A stretch of DNA of 64,000 nt from Stomorhina lunata (taxonomy: Eukaryota; Arthropoda; Insecta; Diptera; Rhiniidae), in contig OW121741.1 in NCBI GenBank assembly GCA_933228675.1, positions 77,781,387 through 77,845,386 on the forward strand, in the 5' to 3' direction. Numbering within the stretch: the first letter of the stretch is position 1; each line of letters begins with the position of its first letter. The translations under genes and the position numbers were made by a program. Of the stretch, positions 53,527 to 64,000 are shown piece after piece. Below the pieces are notes generated by a model. That model searched no databases and was not told the origin of the DNA. It saw nothing but the letters and a program-made list of their open reading frames with translations.

Positions 53527-54742
53527 ATTCGGTGGTTAAATTGTAAGGGCCGATGTTGAATATGAACCACACCTAAACGCCAAGTTGTTTTCCGAATTTT
53601 ATTTGACATTTCTTTATTTCAGACTTACTCAATTTGAACCATGGAGAGATACACAATCCAAAAACGTGTTAAAGTTATCCAGACTTATTATGAAAATGGG
53701 CGTTCAAATCAAAATGCATATCGAGCACTTCGTGATTTTTTTGGTCAATTTGATCGTCCAAATGTGCGTACAATCGCAAAAACCGTGGAAAAATTCGAGC
53801 AAACCGGGTCTGTAGAAGATGTGAGAACACCAGTGCATGCTCGTACAGCTCGTACTGCAGAAAATATTGCTGCTGTTCGCGATAGTGTGGCTGAAGAGCC
53901 GTCCACCTCAACTCGTCGTCGTGCCCAACAATTGCACCTCTCACGCTCGTCGTTGATGAATATTATGCATAAAGACTTGCATTTACACGCTTATAAGGTG
54001 CAATTGGCTCAAGAACTAAAGCCTCTTGACCATTTTTTTTCACCTCAGTGGATTCGTCAATAAACAGAATTGCCGCATTTGGGCGAATGAGAATCCAAGA
54101 GTGATTGTCGAAAAACCAATGCACCCACAAAGAGTGACTGTTTGGTGCGGTTTATGGGCTGGCGGCATCATCGGGCCGTATTTTTTCCAAAATGAGGCCG
54201 GTCAGGCAGTTACTATGAATGGTGTTCGCTATCGTAAGATGATAACGAACTTTTTATGGCCCGAATTGGAAGATATGGATGTGGACGATATGTGGTTTCA
54301 GCAGGACGGTGCCACTTGCCACACAGCTAACGAAACAATGGCTCTTTTGCGCAACAAATTCAATGGCCGTGTTATCTCACGTAATGGCGATGTCAATTGG
54401 CCGCCAAGATCATGTGATTTGATACCGTTGGACTTTTTTCTTTGGGGTTATTTGAAAGAAAAGGTGTACGTCGATAAGCCAGCAATAATTCAAGAGCTAA
54501 AGGATGAGATAATTCGGCACATTAAAGGCATAGAACCTCCATTATGTCTCAGGGTCATCGAAAATTTGGACCATCGAATGGAGGCGTGCCGCCGTGGTTG
54601 CGGCGCCCATTTGGCCGATATTTTGTTCCATACATAATTGAGCAATACCAATATATCATAATAAAATAAAATTACAATATTTTCCTAAATAGTTTGTGTT
54701 TTATTCAAAAGCAAAATCGGCCCTTGAAATTTAACCACCCGA
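53527..54742 (+). mobile_element. DD41D mariner copy 3 in TEP-D intron 3
   Basis: Inverted repeats CGGTGGTTAAATTGTAAGGG and, at the other end, CCCTTGAAATTTAACCACCC, next to TA. It is about 1.2 kb. The other TEP genes have a 64-bp intron here, so the insertion is specific to TEP-D. It is the most complete copy of the family at both ends. Confidence 0.9.
53641..54637 (+). pseudogene. DD41D mariner transposase with internal deletion
   Basis: The N-terminal part 53641-54063 has the helix-turn-helix region (NGRSNQNAYRALRDFFG, STSTRRRAQQLHLSRSS). The C-terminal part 54026-54637 has WCGLWAGGIIGPYFFQNEAG, QQDGATCHTANET and DLIPLDFFLWGYLKEK. Between them, near 54030, a deletion at a T-run removes the segment with the first catalytic aspartate (SDEAHF, still present in copy 2) and shifts the frame. 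QQD to PLD spacing is 41 residues. Confidence 0.85.
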
Positions 54743-55399
54743 TACTTAATTGGTATTCTAATAAAAAAAAAAAAAAATAATCGTTTATTTCAATTTAATT
54801 TCAGTCCAAAGCTTAATTCACCCCTTGATATTATGTTGACATCAGATCAAAATATACCCTATTTTGTATATATTGTCACTTCGCATTCGAATATTATAAA
54901 AAATGAAATAATTGTATTGGAGTCAAACGAAAAATCCCATAATATTCAGCTAATGCCCAGCATGGAAATGATGCCCGTATCATATCTTTATGTTCATTAT
55001 ATAGTCGATGGTGATTTTGTATTTTGCGAAACTAAACTAGAACTACCCGAAGAGCTAGAGAATAAGGTAAGATGCCATTTTAAATATAACTCATTATAGA
55101 TTAATTTAAGCCAATATATTTTCAGCTTTCCATTACCTCCCCCAAAAAGGTAAAACCTGGCGACAATATTACCCTAACCATTAAAACTCAACCGGATTCG
55201 ATTGTTGCAATTGCAGCAACAGATGTTAGCACTCTCATAAAACGTATGACAAATAGCATCAACTTACATGAACTTTTTAAGGGCATGCGTTATGATCTTA
55301 GCTATGCCACAGGCAGAAGTCCCGCTAAAATGTCTGGTCTAGTTACTATAACTGATTTGAATGTGTTCGATGAAGTAAAGGAAAGAACTCAAAAAATTG

Positions 55400-56290
55400 G
55401 TGAATATATTTTTTTAGCATTAATTTTACTGTGATTGGTTCATAGGCGGTATCGAATATAGGCTAACGATGTGTTACAAAAAAAAGGGATCAAAATCTCA
55501 ATGTTCTATAGCTGATGCATCGAATATAATTTCACAGCTTTAATCTTGATACCGATACCCTAGTTTTAGTCTGCTGTAGAAAATCACATCATCTCGTATT
55601 TAGTTTAGGAGATATCAGGAAATCAATTAAGCTCTAAAAAGTTCAGTGTTATCGTTCTTCTTTGGACAAAAACTAAGTTGGCTCGGTTTTTTGGTGCTCC
55701 TAATATAACCACGTGAAAGGCGAAAGTCTCTTCTTTAGATTGAGCGAAAAAAATTCACTGAAATTTACCAAGCGTAGAACAAAGTTCAATATTTTCTGAA
55801 AAAAGCCACATACATTATAGCATTTTTATCAAGTGTAAATTGAAGTTAGGTAACCCTAGATTCCGGCTTATACATTGAGAACAAAAATAAGTCAAAAAAT
55901 TATGGTCCTAGACAGGTGTAAATCGTTCCCAAGCAGGTACTTCAAGGAGTCAATGAATTTTTAACAAAATTGACGCCAAAGTTTGGACATCCCAGTTATA
56001 TGGGAAAACTGAGGGGTTTCTTTATATTTCCTTTAAATGTTTCTACTTAGAATATGTTTTTAAATACATTTTTAACAGCATAATACAGATAACAAAATGA
56101 GCTTTCCAACGAGATACAAGGCATTAATATCGCTTGAAAGGTTTCCTAATTATTAAGGGTTTCCCTAAATATTTTACGTCATTGAAGACGCTCCTGAACA
56201 TATGCAATAAAAAAAATTTAAAAAGTTTGACCGGTTTTACTTTTTCCGAGACCTCAAGTTATGTAACTATCCATTTTTGTTGCAATGGGC
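55400..56290. other. TEP-D intron 5, left part
   Basis: AT-rich, with no supported ORF. 55975-56275 is an inverted copy of 37210-37560 in TEP-C intron 5 and runs right up to the satellite. Confidence 0.5.
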
Positions 56291-59200
56291 TTGAAAAATT
56301 TCCTATAAAAAGTTAATTTTTGAAAAATTTCCTATAAAAAGTAAATATTTTGAAAAAATTCCTATAAAAAGTAAATTTTTGAAAAATTTCCTATAAAAAG
56401 TAAATTTTTGAAAAATTTCCTATAAAATGTAAATTTTTGAAAAATTTCCTATAAAAAGTAAATTTTTGAAAAATTTCCTATAAAAAGAAAATTTTTCAAA
56501 AATTTCCTATAAAAAGTAAATTTTTGAAAAATTTCCTATAAAAAGTAAATTTTTGAAAAATTTCCAATAAAAAGTAAATTTTTGAAAAATTTCCTATAAA
56601 AAGAAAATTTTTCAAAAATTTCCTATAAAAAGTAAATTTTTGAAAAATTTCCTATAAAAAGTAAATTTTTGAAAAATTTCCTATAAAAAGTAAATTTTTG
56701 AAAAATTTCCTATAAAAAGTAAATTTTTGAAAAATTTCCTATAAAAAGTAAATTTTTGAAAAATTTCCTATAAAAAGTAAATTTTTGAAAAATTTCCTAT
56801 AAAAAGTAAATTTTTGAAAAGTTGCCTATAAAAAGTAAACTTTTGAAAAATTTCCTATAAAAAGTAAATTTTTGAAAAATTTCCGATAAAAAGTAAATTT
56901 TTGAAAAATTTTCTATAAAAAGTAAATTTTTGAAAAATTTCCTATAAAAAGTAAATTTTTGAAAAAATTCCTATAAAAAGTAAATTTTTGAAAAATTTCC
57001 TATAAAATGTAAATTTTTGAAACATTTCCTATAAAAAGTCAATTTTTGAAAAAATTCCTATAAAAAGTAAATTTTTGAAAAATTTCCAATAAAAAGTAAA
57101 TTTTTGAAAAATTTCCTATCAAAAGTAAATTTTTGAAAAATTTCCTATAAAAAGTAAATTTTTGAAAAATTTCCTATAAAAAGTTAATTTTTGAAAAATT
57201 TCCTATAAAAAGTAAATTTTTGAAAAAATTCCTATAAAAAGTAAATTTTTGAAAAATTTCCTATAAAAAGTAAATTTTTGAAAAATTTCCTATAAAAAGT
57301 AAATTTTTGAAAAATTTCCTATAAAAAGTAAATTTTTGAAAAATTTCCTATAAAAAGAAAATTTTTCAAAAATTTCCTATAAAAAGTAAATTTTTGAAAA
57401 ATTTCCTATAAAAAGTAAATTTTTGAAAAATTTCCTATAAAAAGTAATTTTTTGAAAAATTTTCTAAAAAAAGTAAATTTTTGAAAAATTTCCTATTAAA
57501 AGTTAATTTTTTAAAAATCTCCTATAAAAAGTAAATTTTTGAAAAATTTCCTATAAAAAGTAAATTTTTGAAAAATTTCCTATAAAAAGTAAATTTTTGA
57601 AAATTTTCCAATAAAAAGTAAATTTTTAAAAAATTTCCTGTAAAAAGTAAATTTTTGAAAAATTTTTTATAAAAAGTAAATTTTTGAAAAATTCTAATAT
57701 AAAAAAGTAAATTTTTGAAAAATTTCCTATAAAAAAGTAAATTTTTTAAAAAATTTCCTATAAAAAGAAAATTTTTTAAAAATTTCCTTTAAAAAGTAAA
57801 TTTTTCAAAAATTTCCTATAAAAGGTAAATTTTTGAAATATTTCCTATAAAAACTAAGTTTTTGAAAAATTTCCTATAAAAAGTAAATTTTTGAAAAATT
57901 TCCTATAAAAAGTAAATTTTTGAAAAATTTCCTATAAAAAGTAAATTTTTGAAAAATTTCCTATAAAATGTAAATTTTTGAAAAATTTCCTATCAAAAGT
58001 AAATTTTTGAAAAATTTCCTATAAAATGTAAATTTTTGAAAAAATTCCTATAAAAAATAAATTTTTGAAAAATTTCCAATAAAAAGTAAGTTTTTCAAAA
58101 ATTTCCTATAAAAAGTAAATTTTTGAAATATTTCCTATAAAAAGTAAATTTTTGAAAAATTTCCTATGAAAAGTAAATTTTTGAAAAATTTCCTATAAAA
58201 AGTAAATTTTTGAAAAATTTCCTATAAAAAGTAAGTTTTTGAAAAATTTCCTATAAAAAGTAATTTATTTTGAAAAATTTCCTTTAATAAGTAAATTTTT
58301 TTGAAAAATTTCCTTTAATAAGTAAATTTTTTTGAAAAATTTCCTATAAAATGTAAATTTTTGAAAAAATTCCTATTAAAAATAAATTTTTGAAAAATTT
58401 CCAATAAAAAGTAAGTTTTTCAAAAATTTCCTATAAAAAGTAAATTTTTGAAATATTTCCTATAAAAAGTAAATTTTTGAAAAAATTCCTATAAAAAGTA
58501 AATTTTTGAAAAAATTCCTATAAAAAGTAAATTTTTGAAAAATTTCCTATAAAATGTAAATTTTTGAAAAATTTCCTATAAAAAGTCAATTTTTGAAAAA
58601 TTTCCTATAAAAAGTCAATTTTTGAAAAAATTCCTATAAAAAGTAAATTTTTGAAAAATTTCCAATAAAAAGTAAATTTTTGAAAAATTTCCAATAAAAA
58701 GTAAATTTTTGAAAAATTTCCAATAAAAAGTAAATTTTTGAAAAATTTCCTATCAAAAGTAAATTTTTGAAAAATTTCCTATAAAAAGTAAATTTTTGAA
58801 AAATTTCCTATAAAAAGTAAATTTTTGAAAAATTTCCTATAAAAAGTAAATTTTTGAAAAATGTCCTATAAAAAGTAAATTTTTGAAAAATGTCCTATAA
58901 AAAGTAAATTTTTGAAAAATTTCCTATAAAAAGTAAATTTTTGAAAAATTTCCAATAAAAAGTAAATTTTTCAAAAATTTCCTATCAAAAGTAAATTTTT
59001 GAAAAATTTCCTATAGAATGTAAATTTTTGAAAAATTTCCTATAAAAAGTAAATTTTTGAAAAATTTCCTATAAAAAGTAAATTTTTGAAAAATTTCCTA
59101 TAAAAAGTAAATTTTTGAAAAATTTCCTATAAAAAGTAAATTTTTGAAAAATTTCCTATAAAAAGTAAATTTTTGAAAAATTTCCTATAAAAAGTAAATT

Positions 59201-60035
59201 TTTGAAAAATTTCCTATAAAAAGTAAATTTTTGAAAAATTTCCTATAAAAAGTAAATTTTTGAAAAATTTCCTATAAAAAGTAAATTTTTGAAAAATTTC
59301 CTATAAAAAAGTAAATTTTTGAAAAATTTCCTATAAAAAGTAAATTTTTGAAAAATTTCCTATAAAAAGTAAATTTTTGAAAAATTTCCTATAAAAAGTA
59401 AATTTTTGAAAAATTTCCTATAAAAAGTAAATTTTTGAAAAATTTCCTATAAAAAGTAAATTTTTGAAAAATTTCCTATAAAAAGTAAATTTTTGAAAAA
59501 TTTCCTATAAAAAGTAAATTTTTTAAAAATTTCCTATCAAAAGTAAATTTTTGTAAAAATTTCCTATAAAATGTAAGTTTTTGAAAAAATTCCTATAAGA
59601 AGTAAATTTTTGAAAAATTTCCTTTAAAAAGTAAATTTTTGAAAAATTTCCTATAAAAAGTAAATTTTTGAAAAATTTCTTATAAAAAGTAAATTTTTGA
59701 AAAATTTCCTATAAAAAGTAAATTTCTGAAAAATTTCCTATAAAAAGTAAATTTTTGAAAAATTTCCTATAAAAAGTAAATTTTTGAAAAATTTCCTATA
59801 AAAAGTAAATTTTTGAAAAATTTCCTATAAAAAGTAAATTTTTGAAAAATTTCCTATAAAAAGTAAATTTTTGAAAAATTTCCTATAAAAAGTAAATTTT
59901 TGAAAAATGTCCTACACAAAGAAAATTTTTGAAAAATTTTCCTATAAAAAGTGAATTTTTGAAAAATTTCCTATAAAAGGTAAATTTTTAAAAAGTTGCC
60001 TATAAAAAGTAAATTTTTGAAAAATTTTCCTTTGA
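56291..60035. repeat. 29-bp satellite array, about 128 copies
   Basis: The unit is AAATTTTTGAAAAATTT followed by CCTATAAAAAGT (29 nt). The first part is a palindrome around one G, with the centre G replaced by C in some units (for example near 56490, 56610 and 57365). Variants include CCAAT for CCTAT, TATC for TATA, GTC for GTA and one-base changes in A runs. 59040-59520 is the most uniform stretch. The array fills much of TEP-D intron 5; transcripts of the gene would carry it before splicing. Confidence 0.97.
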
Positions 60036-60858
60036 GTATAGGTTTTCCACAAACTAAGCAATAATACTAATTTTTTTGTTAAAATTTAATACAAGTAAAA
60101 TTTACCGAGCATCTACTTGAATTTGGCCCAAAAATTTTAATTTTCTCGAAATTCTTAAATTTTAAGTCGCAGGTTCGGCAAAACTGTTCAAGATATGGAC
60201 CTAATTTTTTTGAGTTTTATCCTCTTATTTGTCTGTTTTAACACACTGGTAAATAAATTCTAAATTTGTAATGTTTGTTGAACAAAATTTTCGAAAAATT
60301 AGAAAATGATTTTTGAGACCGACCTGAGAAAAATGTAACATTTTCCAACATGAAAAAAACTAAGTAAATTCGATTATATTCGATTATATTTGAGCTGAAC
60401 TATTCAATACTAACGAGTCATTTAATGATAAATTATGTCTAACTTTTAAATTTCCTTATTTACAATATACAATTTTTGGTGCATATCCTCAGGCGCTTTT
60501 TCAAAGACATTAATTTTTAGGGGAGAAATGGAATAATTCCAAAACTACTTCATGGATTTTTGTTTTTGACTATTTGAAATAAAGCTGTGTTAGTTTTCTT
60601 TAATATTCCATTATATTTTGTAAAAATTGTTTATTTTTGGTTGAAATTTCTCAAAAATAAAAAATAACCCAATTTTCCCCAAACAATTGGGCCCTTTTGG
60701 CTCAAACTTTCAGATCTAAACTTTTAAGCCTAGTGTCATAATATTCCGTTGAAAAAGTTATAAAATTCGAAAAAACATTTTCTTTCATACAAAAAATTGT
60801 CACCCTAATGTGCTCTTGTGAATATTTCATTAATTGCTTTTTTTTCTCATTTGACTAG
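60036..60858. other. TEP-D intron 5, right part
   Basis: AT-rich DNA with no recognised gene or repeat family, leading to a TTTTTTCTC..TTTGACTAG acceptor at 60858. Confidence 0.5.
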
Positions 60859-61651
60859 GTCAAGAATTTTCCACTCAAGGGCTTAAGCATGTCGAAGTAA
60901 AAGCTCAATCCATAGATCCTATAGAACCAATTAGAATTCGAAAATACTTTCCAGAATCTTGGATATTTTCTAATTTTGAAATGTAAGTTGTAGGCGTATA
61001 GTAATAATATTGTTTGTTCATAATCTTGTTTTCTGACAGATCAAGTCCTGAAACAAAGCTTTATTTCCAAGTACCAGACTCTATTACAACTTGGCGACTA
61101 ACAGCTTTCACTCTTCACCATGAAACTGGATTGGGTGTCTTAGAGAGTCCAGTAGAAATAACAGCTACTGAGAAATTTTTCATTAACACTTATCTACCGT
61201 ATTCCATTAAACTTGGAGAAATTGTGGCCATACCCATAGTTCTGTTCTACTACCCTATAGAAGAAGATGAACAAGATGAAAATGATTTGAAAGTAGGTTC
61301 GGTAACTCGAGTCATGATGGAAAACTCATTGGGCGAGTTTAAATTTGTTGATGAACTTAATAATAAGACAACAAATTCCCTAATGGAAGAAAAACAAGCT
61401 TTAAGGCCGACAATATATTTTCCAAAGATGGAATTTTGCAAAAGCTTTTAGTGGAACCTGATGGCTTGGCTACATCGCACAATCAGGAGATGTTTTTAAC
61501 ACTTCAGGAGGGAGACAATTTTGATCTTTCTTTTGAAGCCGAGATGGAAGAAAATATTGTGCCCGATACAGAATTCCTGCAATTATCAATAAGTGGCAAT
61601 GTTCTAATGCCCACTCTGGAGAATTTAGAGGATTTAGTTGATAAGCCCACC

Positions 61652-61666
61652 GGCTGTGGTGAACAG
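61652..61666 (+). other. Thioester motif GCGEQ of TEP-D
   Basis: GGC-TGT-GGT-GAA-CAG encodes GCGEQ, kept intact although it lies beyond the frameshift near 61399. Confidence 0.95.
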
Positions 61667-62062
61667 AATATGATACACTTTGCTCCTAATATACTGGTGT
61701 TGGAATATCTAACTGCCACGCGACAAACCTCCAAGTATGCGGCCCTAGCGGCTAAAGCTAAAAAATATACGGAAAGTGGCTATCAGCAGCAGTTGAAATT
61801 TCGCCATCAAAATGGTGGTTATAGTGTTTTCGGTCGTGGTAAACCGAGTAATTGGTTGACCGCCTATGTTGTTCGTTTCTTTATTAAAGCTCAGAAATAT
61901 TTGCCCATTGAAACCGAAATCATTGAGAGTAGTCTGAACTTTTTGGCCAATGAACAAATGAGTAGTGGTGAGTTTAAAAATGTGGGCTACTTATTTCATC
62001 CCTCTCATCAGAGCCGTTATGGTTTCACAGCCTTTATACTATTAGCATTTTTGGAGAACACG

Positions 62063-64000
62063 GTAAGACTCAATTTGGGAAAAATTGCCGCATTCGATAT
62101 CGTTTGAAAAATAAGTTATTTCAGAAATAAATTGTGTAGCATACTTTTAGGATAAACTAAATCATATATTATTTTACGCAATTTGATCAAAATTAGCGGT
62201 TATTTAAGTTATTTTCTAAAAAGCCCTAACTTATTCCTAAAAAATATATTTTTTAAAAGCCCTATCTCGCCAAATTTTGTATCGTTGCATCGACATATAA
62301 TATAAAACTTTCGAATCTTAAAGCTTCCGATTAGAATTATAATGATTTCTTATACATATTAAACTTTTTTCTATTAAAATATATTACACAGGGGGGAGGG
62401 GGTTAAAAATCAGCGAAAATAGCGTTACATAATATGTGAACAGCCCCATAGGAAACTTTCAATACCAAAAGCTTTATTAATAGTAACTTTTAATATCTAA
62501 AATTTTAAAATCTAAACATTTAATATCTAAACATTCCACATCGAGAGCTTTCCAATAAAAACTTCCATTATTAATCTATTTTTTTCATATCAAACTTTCG
62601 ATGTCGAAAGGTTTTCTATTCAAAACTTTCGAGTTCAAAATCTTCCTATATAAAACATTTGCCGTCAAAATATTTTAGTAAGAAAACTTTTTATATTAAC
62701 TTTTCTATAGAAAAATTTCTATTTTAAAAGCTTTCCTATAGATATGTCAAATATCTGAAGCTTTCTAAAAACGTATTTATATTAAAAATTCCTACATAAA
62801 ACTTTCTATGTCGATTCCTATAAAAAGAAAACTTTCAACATCAAAAGTTAACTTTTGACATAAATAGCTTTCAACTGAAAACATTCCATATCAAAAGCAT
62901 TAAAAAAAAATATTTCCCATATAAAACTTTTGATGTCGAAAGATTTCCTATAATAAACTTTTGATATTGAAAGATTTTCAATAGAAAACTTTCGATATCA
63001 AACCTTTCCTGAAAAAAATTTACTTTTTAAAAGCACTATCTTACCAAATTTTGTGTCGCTGTATCGACAAATAAAAGAAAATTTTCAAATCTTAAAGCTT
63101 TCGGTTGGATGTATAATAATTTCTTATACATATTAAACTTTTGTCGACAACATTTTCGGATAGGAAACCATAGAAGAATATATAGAAGGTCGTCAGCTGA
63201 TCCACTAAAATTTAATATTCTACTAAATCACACGTACACGAAATGAAAGCTTTTTTGACAAACAGAAAAGCTTTTTGTACTCAAAATTTTGTTTGAAAAA
63301 TTACGCGTTATTTTGAATGAAACGCACTGTTCTAAATTGCACACATAAAATGTTATTTTTTTTTTAAATATTTTAACATTATTTTGATGTCGAAACACTT
63401 TTTATTTTTTACAAACTGAAAATTTTTTATTTTGTTTTCTTTCGACATTCTTTTTTTTGTTTTTGCTTAATTTGTATTGAACAAGTAGGGCTGCAATTTT
63501 TGGTATTAAAAAAAATAATGAAATTTACAATAAAAAATTGTTTATAGATTTTAATTATCCTAAAATCAAGTAAAACTCATTCTATACCTTAAAATATGGA
63601 TTTCTCAAGAAAATTTCTTAAAATTACGGAGAAAATCTTGAAGAAAATTTTCGTCCCATCATATCATACTTTTTTGTGCTTTTCTGTTTGTATTCATTAA
63701 GAAAAGTAAAAGCTCTTTTTAGGCTTACCAATACACTATTACTGATCCGTACTATTGACAGGTCCCAGGTGTACTTTGACGTTTCGTTGACTTTCTAGGT
63801 ATTTATTTATTCTATGTAGGAAACTTTCAATATCAAAAGCTTTACTCATAATAACTTTTAATATCTAAAGCTTTCTACTAAAAATATTCCACATCGAAAG
63901 CTTTCCAATTAAAACTGTCATTATTAATAAAATTTTTTTATATAAAGCTTTTGATGTCAAAAGGTTTTCTATTAAAAATTTTCGATATCAAAATCTTCTT
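62063..64000. repeat. Degenerate palindrome-rich AT repeats beyond TEP-D exon 7
   Basis: A 20-30 bp theme, AAACTTTCGATATCGAAAG with TTTCCTAT spacers, recurs in 62440-63010 and 63815-64000. Longer duplications overlay it: 62260-62380 recurs at 63030-63150, and 62451-62620 recurs at 63820-63990. Exon 8 of TEP-D, which should lie about 65 bp after 62062, is not found. No ORF is supported. Confidence 0.6.

Larger units (their letters stand above)
47254..62062 (+). pseudogene. Tep: TEP-D: thioester-containing protein gene, frameshifted in exon 7, 3' end outside window
   Basis: Exons: 47254-47324, 47389-47806, 52675-53501, 54805-55066, 55126-55399, 60859-60982, 61040-62062. Splice sites and phases match TEP-B and TEP-C. 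The signal peptide (KLFLILICLKYI), GSYTINAPG start, domains 1-6 and GCGEQ are recognisable. It is the most diverged copy, with one extra residue in exon 2, an altered bait-like region (GQEFSTQGLKHVEVK) and an acidic insert EEDEQDEND in exon 7. About 75-76 nt of exon 7 present in the other copies are missing near 61399, which shifts the frame and brings a stop at 61449-61451. The frame downstream (61436-62062) is open and well conserved. Exons 8 and 9 do not appear within the next 1.9 kb. Either a recent pseudogene or a local sequence error. Confidence 0.75.

Noticed and set aside
56291..60035. CRISPR-like array of 29-bp repeats
   Set aside because: Units are directly adjacent with no unique spacers, the repeat is A/T only apart from a few bases, and the setting is an insect intron.

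Overview
The window is eukaryotic, AT-rich nuclear DNA, most likely from a higher (brachyceran, probably calyptrate) fly. The genes have short exons with GT..AG introns of about 60-80 bp. The coding sequence is insect complement-like thioester-containing protein (TEP). The surroundings are a dense mix of dipteran-type transposons: RTE-like and CR1/Jockey-like LINEs, Tc1 and DD41D mariner elements, hAT elements and foldback repeats. The species is inferred from style only.

The core is a head-to-tail array of four TEP genes on the + strand, called here TEP-A to TEP-D. TEP-A is cut by the left edge (exons 6-9, 6709-9147). TEP-B (10865-23967) and TEP-C (33449-42128) are complete nine-exon genes; each encodes about 1361 residues with a signal peptide, macroglobulin domains, a GCGEQ thioester and a C-terminal domain. 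TEP-D (47254 to at least 62062) has the same exon plan, but exon 7 carries a frameshifting deletion and exons 8-9 are not in the window. Exon lengths are the same or nearly so in all copies (71, 415/418, 827, 262, 277/274, 109/124, 1087, 516, 522), so the array arose by tandem duplication. The most divergent coding stretch is the end of exon 5 plus the start of exon 6, the bait-like region.

Layout. 1-6708: left flank, read as intron 5 of TEP-A, with a full-length RTE-like LINE (599-3844) inserted in an older LINE, then mariner and CR1-like relics. 6709-9147: TEP-A. 9148-10864: a foldback-type repeat with a nested LINE. 10865-23967: TEP-B, whose 8.6 kb intron 5 holds an intact Tc1 element (13207-14792), a long-inverted-repeat element, LINE pieces and a 0.8 kb dispersed repeat. 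23968-33448: intergenic nest of repeats, two hAT-type elements with 8-bp target duplications, and a decayed mariner. 33449-42128: TEP-C. 42129-47253: a DD41D mariner split by an RNase H LINE, then a rearranged dispersed repeat. 47254-62062: TEP-D, with LINEs in intron 2, a DD41D mariner in intron 3 and a 3.7 kb array of a 29-bp satellite in intron 5. 62063-64000: degenerate AT-rich repeats.

Together the TEP genes look like a small innate-immunity family: secreted opsonin-like proteins that share a thioester core and differ mainly in the bait-like region. The non-coding space, especially intron 5, is where mobile DNA has accumulated. Because the introns were duplicated with the genes, paralogous introns give filled and empty insertion sites that date and delimit the repeats.
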